Assembly (NCBI RefSeq): GCF_001423885.1
Contig: NZ_LMPP01000001.1
Span: forward strand, 721,543 to 785,542
Reading direction: 5' to 3'
DNA length: 64,000 bases
Origin: Rathayibacter sp. Leaf185
Lineage (GTDB): Bacteria; Actinomycetota; Actinomycetes; Actinomycetales; Microbacteriaceae
Part shown: positions 1-10,100 of the stretch, piece by piece
Layout: each line of letters opens with the position of its first letter
Numbering within the stretch: position 1 is the first letter of the stretch
The notes under the pieces: generated by a model
Database searches by the model: none
What the model was told of the DNA's origin: nothing
What the model saw: only the letters and a program-made list of their open reading frames with translations
Program-made: the position numbers and the translations under genes

Positions 1-373
1 GCGTCGAGAGCGCGCCCGTCAGTCCGGTCGCGTTGATCTGCACCGTGTTGAGAGCCGTGACGCTGGTCGTCCCGAACCGGGTGACCTCCGGGGTGCCCTG
101 ATCGGGCACGAGGGCGAACTCGCCCTGGAGCCCTGCCACGTTGTCGAGGTTGACCCCGCCGAGGAATCCGCTCAGGAGCCGGCCGCGCGCCCGCGCCTGG
201 AACAGAGTCCCGGTCGGGAAGCAGCTGACCTGGGCTGCGGAGGCGGACTGCGCCACCATGATGGCCGGCACCGACCAGGCCGCCGTGGCGACGACGGTGC
301 GCCGCGTGAGCCCGAGAGCAGAGCTCTTCTTCGAGCTGATCTCGTTCGTTTCGAGCGGATTAGACTCCGACAT
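1..373 (-). CDS. Secreted protein with Tat-like signal peptide (partial, C-terminus beyond window edge)
   Basis: Reading the minus strand from the ATG at 373 gives an open frame that runs off the left edge after 124 codons. The N-terminus is polar for about 22 residues, then has TRRTVVATAAW, a hydrophobic stretch and SASA-A near residue 47, which fits a twin-arginine-like export signal with signal peptidase I cleavage. The visible mature part (starting QVSCFPTG) is rich in G, V, L and T, as in small beta-rich surface proteins, and I do not recognise a family. It is divergent from the PqqD/glycosyltransferase genes, so it may belong to the same surface locus, which is inference from position only. 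The frame is clear; the function is unknown. Confidence 0.7.
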   Translation of the reverse strand, partial: MSESNPLETNEISSKKSSALGLTRRTVVATAAWSVPAIMVAQSASAAQVSCFPTGTLFQARARGRLLSGFLGGVNLDNVAGLQGEFALVPDQGTPEVTRFGTTSVTALNTVQINATGLTGALST

Positions 374-507
374 GGGCGGCCCTTTCGAGGTGTCGCTCGA
401 CGGACCACCCGAAGTGGTGGCGTCGGCCGCAAACATAGCGAAGGACATGCCGGTCTCATGGCTCTCTGGCGGATTTCTACTCGTCGTGGCGACAATGCGC
501 GGACGGC

Positions 508-535
508 CTTATGTGCCGACAGGCTTATGCGCCGA
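508..535. repeat. Tandem direct repeat CTTATGYGCCGA
   Basis: CTTATGTGCCGA at 508-519 and CTTATGCGCCGA at 524-535 match at 11 of 12 positions with a 16-bp period. They sit between the divergent genes starting at 373 (minus) and 583 (plus). The second copy runs into GATAAG, so CTTAT and ATAAG also form a small inverted repeat. A regulator-binding role is inference. Confidence 0.45.
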
Positions 536-582
536 TAAGACTGCGAGCGCATGAAGCAGTGAGCGAAGAGAAGGGAAGAGCA

Positions 583-879
583 GTGCGGGCTGACACGCGA
601 CGCCTCCGATGGCGTCGCCATCCCGACACCGCCTTCGTCGATGTCCGCGGCCGGATCCTCGTTCTGCCGCTGACGCCGTCGCCGATGAGCAGCCCGTACG
701 CCATGCAGGCGAGCGTCGCCGAGGCGTGGCGCGTTCTAGCGGCCGACGCGCAGGACTTCACCGACATCGCCGAGCGGCTCGCGCTGCTGCACGGAGTCGC
801 GGCCGACACGATCGTCGACGACCTCGAACGGATGCTGACCGAGATGGAGAAACTGATGCTGGTCGAGAGCCTCCGATGA
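583..879 (+). CDS. PqqD-like small protein (possible peptide-recognition, RRE-type fold)
   Basis: This 98-residue protein starts at GTG 583, chosen because of the purine-rich AAGGGAAGAG just upstream. Its layout fits PqqD-like proteins: an N-terminal beta part (FVDVRGRILVLPL), a middle like the family's S.SA...W..L segment (SVAEAWRVLA), and a C-terminal helical half ending in a helix of a predicted wHTH (IVDDLERMLTEMEKLMLVE). In known pathways PqqD domains bind precursor peptides or assist modification enzymes. No radical SAM enzyme or PQQ gene is visible here. The stop overlaps the ATG of the following glycosyltransferase (ATGA), so the two are co-translated. A link to polysaccharide or glycopeptide synthesis is inferred from this context. 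Confidence 0.7.
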   Translation: MRADTRRLRWRRHPDTAFVDVRGRILVLPLTPSPMSSPYAMQASVAEAWRVLAADAQDFTDIAERLALLHGVAADTIVDDLERMLTEMEKLMLVESLR

Positions 880-1778
880 CCGCCGCGAGCGTGATCGTCC
901 CCAGCTACGCGGGGGCCGAGCGGCTGCCGCGCCTGCTGCGAGCGCTCGAGGCGCAGTCGCACCCCGAGCTCGAGGTGGTCGTCGTGCTCGACGGCGTCGT
1001 CGACGACAGCGAGCGCGTGCTCGATCGCTCGCCCCGGGTCCGGCGCGTCGTGCTCCCCGAGAACCGCGGCCGCTCGGCGGCGCTCAACGCCGGCTTCGAG
1101 GCGGCCACCGGCTCGGTGCTCATCCGCTGCGACGACGACCTCGAGCCGCCGCCGGGCTGGGCCGCCGCGCACGTGAGCGCCCACGCCGGCGCGGCGACGG
1201 GCGTCGTCGGCCTCTGCCCGAACGTCTACGACGACACCGCGTACGCCCGCGCCTACGGCCGCGGCGCCGATGCCCGCTTCCGGGCGGGCGCCTACGCCGC
1301 ACCCGCCGGCCAGACCTGGCGGTACTGGGGCGGCAACGTCTCGGTCACGCGCAGCACCTTCGAGCGGATCGGCGGCTACAGCACCGAGTACCGGGCCTAC
1401 GGCTGGGAGGACGTCGACTGGGGCTACCGCCTGCACCGCATCGGGCTCCCCGTGCGGATCGACCGGGCCGCCGAGGCCCCGCACCACGGCGCCTCGACGA
1501 GCACCGCGATCCGCAGCCGCCGCGCGTTCCTGTCGGGCGCCGCGCGGCGCACCTTCGAGCGGCTGCACGGGGCCGAGGCGCACCCGTCCGCCCCGGCGAC
1601 GGCGAGCCCCTGGAACACCGCCGTCCGCCTCCTCGCCCGCGTCGAGACCGAGCGGCGACTCGCCCGGCTGGCGTCGCTGATCGACGGAGCCCTGCCCGTC
1701 CTCCCCCGCGCGATCGGCGAGAAACTGGTCGCGCTGACCGTCGAATCGGCCGGGATCGCGGGCTACGGGCGGAGGTGA
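876..1778 (+). CDS. Glycosyltransferase family 2
   Basis: A 300-residue GT-A type glycosyltransferase. It has the GT2 N-terminal strand ASVIVPSYAGAERLP, then the nucleotide-binding acidic cluster CDDDLEPP at about residue 88, and GWEDVDWGYRL near residue 175, which corresponds to the ED motif carrying the catalytic base in inverting GT2 enzymes. There are no membrane segments, so it should act in the cytoplasm on the inner face of the membrane, transferring a sugar from a nucleotide donor. The ATG at 876 overlaps the stop of the PqqD-like gene. galE follows after 33 bp. Donor and acceptor cannot be read from the sequence. Confidence 0.9.
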   Translation: MTAASVIVPSYAGAERLPRLLRALEAQSHPELEVVVVLDGVVDDSERVLDRSPRVRRVVLPENRGRSAALNAGFEAATGSVLIRCDDDLEPPPGWAAAHVSAHAGAATGVVGLCPNVYDDTAYARAYGRGADARFRAGAYAAPAGQTWRYWGGNVSVTRSTFERIGGYSTEYRAYGWEDVDWGYRLHRIGLPVRIDRAAEAPHHGASTSTAIRSRRAFLSGAARRTFERLHGAEAHPSAPATASPWNTAVRLLARVETERRLARLASLIDGALPVLPRAIGEKLVALTVESAGIAGYGRR

Positions 1779-1811
1779 GCCGGCACCGCGCCCCGCTCTA
1801 GGCTCCCCGCC

Positions 1812-2825
<1,014 letters not shown>

Positions 2826-2827
2826 TC

Positions 2828-2843
2828 CGCTTATCGATAAGCG
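2828..2843. promoter_or_regulatory. 16-bp perfect palindrome downstream of galE
   Basis: CGCTTATCGATAAGCG reads identically on both strands. It begins 3 bp after the galE stop and lies about 190 bp before the next gene. It has no loop, so it is more operator-like than terminator-like. Its CTTAT/ATAAG arms resemble the elements at 508-540. Confidence 0.5.
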
Positions 2844-3034
2844 CTTCTCCGACGAGTGCCCGACGATCCTCGCCATTATCCCGAGGTTATAGACGCGCTT
2901 CCGGGCATCGAATGACAACCCTCTCACCCCGTCATTCTGCGACGACTCCCCGATGCTTCCGATTCTCGAAGAAGGCGCCGGGTTAGCTTCTACTGAATTG
3001 TGACCCGCATACGGGGACCAGTGGGGATATCGGA

Positions 3035-4252
3035 ATGGCGCCTCGCGTCTCGACAACCGCTGACGAGGCATCAGCGCGCATTCGGGAATCGAGGCTCATC
3101 ATCACTGCTTTCGTCGAAGTGACCGGGCGGCCCCGGCCTGCCGCCGCCACCGGCCCCGGCCTGATCGTCCACGAGTGGGTCGAGCGCCGCGGAGGCGCGG
3201 AGCGCGTCCTCGAGGCGATGACCGAGGCCTTCACCGATGCCGACGTCCGAGTCCTGTGGAGCGACTCCGCCGAGGTCGTCGGGCGGCCCGTGCAGGAGTC
3301 GTGGCTCGCCCGCACGCCGCTGCGCCGCCACAAGATCCTGGCGCTCCCCGCGATGCTGCCGACCTGGCGCCTCCCGATCGGTGAGCCGCACGAGTGGGTG
3401 CTGGTCAGCTCGCACCTCTTCGCCCACCACGTCCGCACGACGGGGCCGACGAAGAAGTTCGTCTACGCCCACACGCCCGCCCGCTACATCTGGGAGCCCG
3501 ACCGCGACGGCCGCGGCAGCAGCCTGGCCGCCCGCGCCGCGAGCACGGTGCTGAAGCCCATCGACCGCTACCGGGCGGCGGAGGCGACCTCCATCGCGGT
3601 CAACAGCCGGTTCACCGGCGAGCGGGTCGGCCAGGCCTGGCACCAGCCCTCGACCGTCATCTACCCGCCGGTGAACACCGAGGTGCTCACGAGCATCATC
3701 GACTGGTGCGCGCCGCTCACCGACGAGGAGTGCCGCGTCCTCGACTCGCTCACCCGCCCCTACCTCCTCGGAGCGTCGCGCTTCGTCCCCTACAAGCGCC
3801 TCGAGAAGGTCATGGACGCGGGGGTGAAGACCGGCCTGCCCGTGGTGATCGCGGGCCACGGGCCCTGGGAGGCGCGGCTGCGCGCCTACGCGGAGGAGAT
3901 CGCCGCCGACGTCACGTTCGTGATCTCCCCCTCCGATCAGCTGATCCGGGCGCTCTACGCGCGCGCGATCGCCTACGTGTTCCCGGCGATCGAGGACTTC
4001 GGGATCATGCCCGTCGAGGCGATGGCGTGCGGCACCCCGGTGATCGGCACCGAGATCGGCGGCGTGCGCGAGAGCGTCGCGCTGGCCGGAGGCGGCGTGA
4101 CCGCCGATCTCGAGCACGACACCGACTGGAACGACCTGCTGCAGCGCGCCACCGACCTCGACGTCGACGAGTTCCGCCCGCGCACCCTCGTCTTCTCGCG
4201 CTCGCGCTTCATCGCCGAGCTGCAGGAGTGGATCGCCGGCCAGACGCGCTGA
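3035..4252 (+). CDS. Glycosyltransferase family 4 (GT-B fold)
   Basis: A 405-residue retaining GT-B glycosyltransferase. The N-terminal acceptor domain begins at LIVHEWVERRGGAERVLEAM, the usual GT4 Gly-rich start. The C-terminal donor domain has GASRFVPYKRLEKVMDA and then DFGIMPVEAMACGTPVIG, the E-x7-E region that binds the nucleotide-sugar phosphate and ribose. About 35 residues precede the first core strand, so the true start may be a GTG at 3119; ATG 3035 gives the longest form. No signal peptide or membrane segment is seen. With the GT2 gene and galE it forms a small same-strand set for a surface glycan. The sugar transferred cannot be told. Confidence 0.88.
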   Translation: MAPRVSTTADEASARIRESRLIITAFVEVTGRPRPAAATGPGLIVHEWVERRGGAERVLEAMTEAFTDADVRVLWSDSAEVVGRPVQESWLARTPLRRHKILALPAMLPTWRLPIGEPHEWVLVSSHLFAHHVRTTGPTKKFVYAHTPARYIWEPDRDGRGSSLAARAASTVLKPIDRYRAAEATSIAVNSRFTGERVGQAWHQPSTVIYPPVNTEVLTSIIDWCAPLTDEECRVLDSLTRPYLLGASRFVPYKRLEKVMDAGVKTGLPVVIAGHGPWEARLRAYAEEIAADVTFVISPSDQLIRALYARAIAYVFPAIEDFGIMPVEAMACGTPVIGTEIGGVRESVALAGGGVTADLEHDTDWNDLLQRATDLDVDEFRPRTLVFSRSRFIAELQEWIAGQTR

Positions 4253-4258
4253 GCGCCG

Positions 4259-5782
4259 CTAGAACAGCCCGCGCGGCGACTCCACCGAGGCGAGCACGCC
4301 CGGAGCCGCGACGACCGTGAGCCGGCCGACCTCCTCCGGGGTCAGCTCGGGCAGCCGCTGGGCGAGGTCGAGGAAGCGCTCGATCTCGTCGCCCTCGAGC
4401 ACCCCCTCGGCGAGCGTGCGGAACTTCGCCACGTACTGCTCGCGCGTGAACGGGTGGGCTCCCAGCGGATGCGCATCCGCCACCGCGATCTCGTCGACGA
4501 TCGTCGTGCCGTCGGTGAGCACGATCTCGACGCGCGCGCCGAACGCCTTCTCGGCCGGGTCGGTGGAGTGGTAGCGGCGCGTCCACTCCGCGTCCTCCTC
4601 GGTCGTGGTGCGCTGCCAGAGCGCGACCGTGTCGGGGCGGGCGGCCCGCTCGGGCGCGTAGCTGCGCTCGTGGTGCCAGGCGCCGTCCTGCAGCGCCACC
4701 GTGAAGATGTAGGGCACGGAGTGATCCAGCGTCTCGCGCGAGGCCGTCGGGTCGTACTTCTGCGGATCGTTCGCGCCCGAGCCGATCACGTAGTGCGTGT
4801 GGTGCGAGGTGTGGATGACGATCCGCTCGACGCGCTCGGGATCGGCCGCCTCCGGATGCGTGTGGTGCAGGCGGCGGGCGAGGTCGATCAGCGCCTGCGC
4901 CTGGTACTCGGCCGAGTGCTCCTTCGTGTACGTGTCGAGGATCCCCCGCTTGGCCTCGCCCGCATCGGGCAGCGGCACGTCGTAGGCGGCATCGGGCCCG
5001 TCGAGGAGCCGGGCGATCACGCCGTCCTCGCCCTCGTAGATCGGCGACGGGCTCGTCTCGCCGCGCATCGCCCGGTCGACGGCCTCGATCGCCGTCTTGC
5101 CGGCGAAGGCGGGGGCGAAGGCCTTCCAGCTCGAGATCTCGCCCTTGCGCGACTGCCGGGTCGCGGTGGTGGTGTGCAGGGCCTGCGCGATCGCCTGCTC
5201 GATCACGGCGACGTCGAGCCCGAGCATCGTGCCGATGCCGGCGGCGGCCGAGGGTCCGAGGTGGGCGACGTGGTCGATCTTGTGCGCGTGCAGGCTGATC
5301 GCGCGGACGAGGTCGACCTGGACCTCGTAGCCGGTGACGATGCCGCGCAGCAGCTGCGCGCCTCCGATGCCCGCATGCTGGGCGACGGCGGTCAGCGGAG
5401 GGATGTTGTCGCCCGGGTGCGAGTACTCGGCCGCGAGGAACGTGTCGTGGTAGTCGAGCTCGCGCACGGCGACGCCGTTGGCCCAGGCCGCCCACTCGGG
5501 CGAGACCCGGCGGGCGGGATCGGCGCCGACCACGTTCGCTCCGTCGCCGCCGATGGAGGCGGGGTGCGCGAGGGCCTGCGACCGGGCGGCCACGACGGGG
5601 CGGCGCAGCAGCGACGCGGTGGCGACGGCCGCGTTGTCGATGACGCGGTTCACCACCATCTCGGCGACCTCGGAGTCGACCTCGACGGGGTCGGCGGCGA
5701 CCTCGGCGAGCGCGTGGGCGAGCTGCCCGTGACGGGGGAGCTCCTCGTCGCTGCGGTGGACGCGGACGTGGTGATCGTGCAC
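4259..5782 (-). CDS. prpD: MmgE/PrpD family protein, probable 2-methylcitrate dehydratase
   Basis: A 507-residue MmgE/PrpD protein. The family dehydrates 2-methylcitrate to 2-methyl-cis-aconitate in propionate breakdown; some members act on other carboxylic acids. Matching segments include [16 protein letters not shown], the [16 protein letters not shown] segment, the [12 protein letters not shown] stretch and the [21 protein letters not shown] segment. The start was set at GTG 5782 because AAGGAG lies upstream; an ATG 30 nt further out lacks such a site. No prpB, prpC or propionate regulator lies nearby, so it is an isolated copy. The family call is firm; the exact substrate is less so. Confidence 0.88.
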   Translation of the reverse strand: MHDHHVRVHRSDEELPRHGQLAHALAEVAADPVEVDSEVAEMVVNRVIDNAAVATASLLRRPVVAARSQALAHPASIGGDGANVVGADPARRVSPEWAAWANGVAVRELDYHDTFLAAEYSHPGDNIPPLTAVAQHAGIGGAQLLRGIVTGYEVQVDLVRAISLHAHKIDHVAHLGPSAAAGIGTMLGLDVAVIEQAIAQALHTTTATRQSRKGEISSWKAFAPAFAGKTAIEAVDRAMRGETSPSPIYEGEDGVIARLLDGPDAAYDVPLPDAGEAKRGILDTYTKEHSAEYQAQALIDLARRLHHTHPEAADPERVERIVIHTSHHTHYVIGSGANDPQKYDPTASRETLDHSVPYIFTVALQDGAWHHERSYAPERAARPDTVALWQRTTTEEDAEWTRRYHSTDPAEKAFGARVEIVLTDGTTIVDEIAVADAHPLGAHPFTREQYVAKFRTLAEGVLEGDEIERFLDLAQRLPELTPEEVGRLTVVAAPGVLASVESPRGLF

Positions 5783-5847
5783 GGAGGGCTCCTTCGACGG
5801 GGGTCCCGCCAATCTATCGCCGCCGCCGCGCGCGCTTGAATGGGGTC

Positions 5848-6771
5848 ATGCCCTCCCGATCCCGCGTGGCCGCGTTCGACTGCGGCACCAACTCCCTCCG
5901 CCTGCTGATCGCCGACGTCGAGGGCGGTGCCCTCGTCGACGTGCTGCGGCGCACCGAGATCGTCCGCCTCGGACACGGCGTCGACCGCACCGGCCGCTTC
6001 GATCCGGCGGCGCTCGAGCGCACGCTCGGCGTGACCCGCGAGTACGCCGCGCTCGCCCGCGAGGCCGGTGCCGCCCGCCTCCGCTTCGTCGCGACCTCGG
6101 CGACCCGCGATGCGGCCGACCGCGACGAGTTCCTCGACGAGGTCGAGCGGATCATCGGGGTCCGGCCCGAGACGATCAGCGGTGAGGAGGAGGCGGCGCT
6201 CTCGTTCCGCGGCGCCGTCTCGGCCGTCGACTCCGCCCGGCCCGTCCTCGTCGTCGACCTCGGCGGTGGATCGACCGAGCTGGTCCTCGGCGACACGCAG
6301 CCCCGGCAGGCGCACTCGATGGACGTGGGCAGCGTGCGGCTGACCGAGCGGCACCGCCGGGCCGGTGCCCCGACGGCGGCCGAGCGGGACGCGATCCGCG
6401 GCGACGTGCGGGCCGCGCTGGCCGCCTCCTCCGTCGATCTCCCGGCCGCCCGCAGCGTGGTCGGCGTCGCGGCGACGGTGCTGACGATCACGGCGCACGC
6501 CCTGCGGCTCACGGCCTACGATCGAGCGGCGCTCGAGGCGACGCTCCCCCTCGCCGACGTGCTCGGGGCCTGCGACGAGCTCGCCGCGCTCTCGCCCGCC
6601 GAGGCCGCGGCGCTGCCCTACGTGCGCAGCGGCCGCGAGGACGTGCTGGCGGCCGGCGCGCTGATCTGGAGCGAGGTGCTGCGGGCGGCTCAGGAGGCGT
6701 CAGGGGCGCTCGACACGGTCACCACCACCGCGCACGACATCCTCGACGGGATCGCACTCGGGCTCGGATGA
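5848..6771 (+). CDS. Ppx/GppA phosphatase family protein
   Basis: A 307-residue member of the ASKHA-fold exopolyphosphatase/guanosine pentaphosphatase family, which removes phosphate from polyphosphate or pppGpp. The ATP-binding-like first motif AAFDCGTNSLRLLIADV and the second motif VVDLGGGSTELVLG are clear, along with FVATSATRDA and SGEEEAALSF. The protein is the short form (about 310 residues) common in actinobacteria, lacking the C-terminal HD domain. ATG 5848 was taken over an in-frame TTG 12 nt upstream because it gives the usual family start. Divergent from prpD. Confidence 0.92.
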   Translation: MPSRSRVAAFDCGTNSLRLLIADVEGGALVDVLRRTEIVRLGHGVDRTGRFDPAALERTLGVTREYAALAREAGAARLRFVATSATRDAADRDEFLDEVERIIGVRPETISGEEEAALSFRGAVSAVDSARPVLVVDLGGGSTELVLGDTQPRQAHSMDVGSVRLTERHRRAGAPTAAERDAIRGDVRAALAASSVDLPAARSVVGVAATVLTITAHALRLTAYDRAALEATLPLADVLGACDELAALSPAEAAALPYVRSGREDVLAAGALIWSEVLRAAQEASGALDTVTTTAHDILDGIALGLG

Positions 6772-6817
6772 TCACGCGCCGGGTACGGTGGGCGGACCGC
6801 CTCTGGAAGGAAGCTCC

Positions 6818-7135
6818 ATGACCGAGCCCGTCGTCGTCCACGTCGTCTTCACCCCCGCCGAGGGAGCCCTGGACCGGATGGTCGACGCCCTCCGCGCCGG
6901 CATCGCCGAGGTGCACACCGAGCCCGGCTGCGAGCTGTACTCGATCCACCACGCGCCCGACGGCACCGTCGTCATGATCGAGAAGTGGACCAGCGCCGAG
7001 GAGCTCGACCGCCACGGCGCCGGCGAGCGCGTCGCCCGGATGAACGCGGCGCTCGACGGGCTCCTCGCCGAGCCGCCGCGCATCGTCCGCCTGGTCCCGA
7101 TCCCCGCCGGCACCCCGGAGCAGGGCGCCCTCTAG
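6818..7135 (+). CDS. Antibiotic biosynthesis monooxygenase (ABM) domain protein
   Basis: A 105-residue single-domain protein of the dimeric alpha/beta-barrel ABM superfamily (YgiN-like quinol monooxygenases and relatives). The pattern VVHVVFTPAEG, then EPGCELYSIHHAPDGTVVM, then EKWTSAEELDRHGAGE is the usual ABM layout of strand, Gly-Cys turn, and W-S-x-E-x-L-x-x-H. A good ribosome site GGAAGGA precedes ATG 6818. It follows the Ppx/GppA gene on the same strand after 46 bp and is convergent with lacZ. The natural substrate is unknown. Confidence 0.85.
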   Translation: MTEPVVVHVVFTPAEGALDRMVDALRAGIAEVHTEPGCELYSIHHAPDGTVVMIEKWTSAEELDRHGAGERVARMNAALDGLLAEPPRIVRLVPIPAGTPEQGAL

Positions 7136-7145
7136 GGGTACAGCC

Positions 7146-10100
7146 TCAGGCGCCCGTCACCCCCGCCATCCTGAACCGGAACACGAGCGGCCCCGCGCCC
7201 GCGCGCACCCGGAACTCCGGGTGCGTGCGCGCCCCCCAGGAGTCGTCCCCCGCGACTCCTCGACGCCGCAGCGCCGGGCGCAGCACCGTCCGCTGCACCG
7301 GCGGCAGCTCGTTCGGGTGCTGCGCGTTCTCGATCTCGTACGGGGTCCACGGCAGCGCCGAGAACTCCATGCCGCCCTCGCTCTCGAGCCGGAGACCCCA
7401 GCCGTCGTCGCCCGTCACCTCGGCCCAGCGCACCCCGGTGCGGCTGCCCGACTCCTGCGGCATCAAGTACGGGGGCAGCTCGTCGGCGACGTCGCTCTCC
7501 CAGACGTCCAGGCGCGCGCCGAGTCGGCGGTCCGAGTAGCACTCGTCCGGTCCGTCGCCGTACCAGCGGAGGCGGTGCGCGTCGGCGCCCGTGGTGAGCA
7601 GCATGCCGAACTCCGGCAGGTCGGGCAGGCCGTCCGGCACCGCCATCGAGACGGTCACCTCGATCCGGCCGTCGCCGGTGACCCGGTAGTCGACGTCGCA
7701 GACCGCGCGCGGAGTGGTCGGCAGCTCGTAGTGGAAGCCGACGGTCACCGCGGAGTCGTCCGACGTCACCGTCGCCGTCCGCAGCGAGTCGCCGGCGGCC
7801 CGGGCGTACCGGCTCGCCAGCAGCCACTGCCCGTCCTCGAAGGGACCGCCCCAGCCGCGCTCGTTCGCGGTCGGAGCGTGCCAGAAGGACGGCTTCGGGA
7901 TCGAGGTGAGCAGCTCGCGCCCGCCCTCGGCCCCGCCGCCCCACCGGTACGACATCAGCCCGCTGTGCAGTCGCGAGAAGAGGACGCTGAAGCCCTCGCC
8001 GCGGACGCCCACGTTGTGCGTGCCGTCGATGATCTCGGGTCGCGGGAGCTGCTCGACGGCCGGGCGGCCGGCCACCTCGAGCACGCTCTGACCGCGGGCG
8101 ATCACGTGCCCCGCCTCCGCCCAGCGCGTCGCCACCGCGAGCCGCAGCTCGACGTCGACCGTGTACTCGCCCGGCAGCTCCGGCACGACCACCGGGTTCG
8201 GGTAGCGCTGCGTCGAGCCCGGAGCGACCGCGGTCGCGAGCGCCGCGACCGCGAGCTGACGCCCCTCCCTCCGCAGGGTCACGACCGCGTCGTACTCGGA
8301 GGACGGCGTGAACAGCGACCGGTTCTCGATCGTGATCCCCTCGCGTGCGACCTCGATGCGGAACGGCTGGTAGAGGTACGCCACCTCCTGCAGCTTCGGC
8401 GTCGGCGTCCGATCCGCGAAGAGGATCCCGTTGCCGCTGAAGTCCCCGTCGTGCGGCGACTCCCCGCTGTCACCGCCGTAGCCGAAGTAGGGCCGCCCGT
8501 GCCGGTCGACCAGCGCCACGGCCTGGTCGGCGAAGTCCCAGATGAACCCGCCCTGGAACAGCGGGTCGCGATACGCGAGATCGAGGTAGCGGTCGACCGC
8601 GCCGAAGGAGTTGCCCATCGCGTGGGCGTACTCGCACAGGATGACCGGCTTGTCGCGGTGCTCAGCGAGGTACTGCTCGATCTCGGCGGCCGGGGTGTAC
8701 ATCTGGCTGACGACGTCGGTCGTCCCGGGGTACCGGGAGTCCCAGTGCACGCCCTCGTAGTGGATCGGCCGGTCGTCGGCCTCGCGGAACCAGTCGGAGA
8801 GGTCGCGCAGCACCGTCCCGCCGAACGACTCGTTGCCGAGCGACCACATCACGACGCTCGGGTGGTTCTTGTCGCGCTCGAGGAGGCTCCGGGCGCGGTC
8901 GTGCAGAGCCGGCGCCCAGCGGCCGTCGTCCCCGGGCACCGCCTCGGCGAGCGGCGCGTCGAGGTAGCGGACGCGGTCCCACAGGCCGTGCGTCTCGAGG
9001 TTCATCTCGTCGATGACGAGGAAGCCGTACTCGTCGGCGAGCTCGTAGAAGTAGGAGTTGTTGGGGTAGTGGCTCGTCCGGATCGCGTTCACTCCGGCGC
9101 GCTTGAGGATCCGCAGATCCTCCTCGGTCTGCTCGCGGCTGACGACGCGGCCCTCGAGGCCGAACTCGTGGCGGTTCACCCCGAGGAACACGATGCGCCG
9201 GCCGTTCAGGCGCAGCACCCCCTCCTCGATCGCGAAGCGGCGGAGGCCCACCCTCTGCGGGATCACCTCGGTGAGCCCGCCCTCGGCGTCGTGGACGCGC
9301 ACGAGCAGGCGGTGCAGGTGCGGGTCCTCCGGGCTCCACAGGCGCGGGGCCTCGAGGCGGAGGCGGTACGTCGCGTCGGAGCCGCGGCGCAGCTCGCCGA
9401 CTCCTTCGAGCTCGACCGTGGCGGTGCCGGCACCGTCGACATCCAGCTCGACGACGATCTCGGCCGACCCGTCCTCGACGAGCGTCGTGACGCGGAGGTC
9501 CTCGACGTGCACCCGCGGCCGGCGCAGCAGCACGACGTCGCGGAAGATGCCGGAGAAGCGGAAGAAGTCCTGGTCCTCGAGCCAGGAGCCGCTCGTCCAC
9601 TTCACGACCTGGGCCGCCAGCGTGTTGGTTCCCGGCACGAGCGCGTCGGTGAGGTCGAACTCGGCGGGCGAGAAGCTGTCGGCCGAGAAGCCGAGGTAGA
9701 CGCCGTTGAGCCAGAGCGCGACGGCGCTCTCGGCGCCGCGCACGTCGAGCGCGATCCGCTCGCCGGGCGCGACGGGCTCGGCGAGCTCGAACGTGGTCAG
9801 GTAGGACGCGACCGGGTTGAACCGCTGGGGCGCCTGGCCTGGCGCGAGCGTCTCGCGGCCGTCCCAGGGGTACTGCGTGTTCACGTACTGGGGCCGGTCG
9901 TAGCCGTGGAGCTGGATGTGCGCGGGGACCGGGATGAGATCCCAGCCGGAGGCGTCGAACCCCGGCTGCTCGAAGCCGGGGACCGTGCCCGAGAAGTCCG
10001 TCGCGCAGTGGATCCGCCACAGCCCGTTGAGCGACTGCTCGAACGAGCTCGTGCCCGACTCCGCCTCCGCCGCCGAGGCGAACCAGCGGTGATCGGAGTG

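Noticed and set aside
172-621. Minus-strand frame of 149 codons overlapping the left-edge gene
   Set aside because: It is Arg/Ser-rich with no domain. The overlapping frame starting at 373 encodes a proper Tat-like signal peptide.
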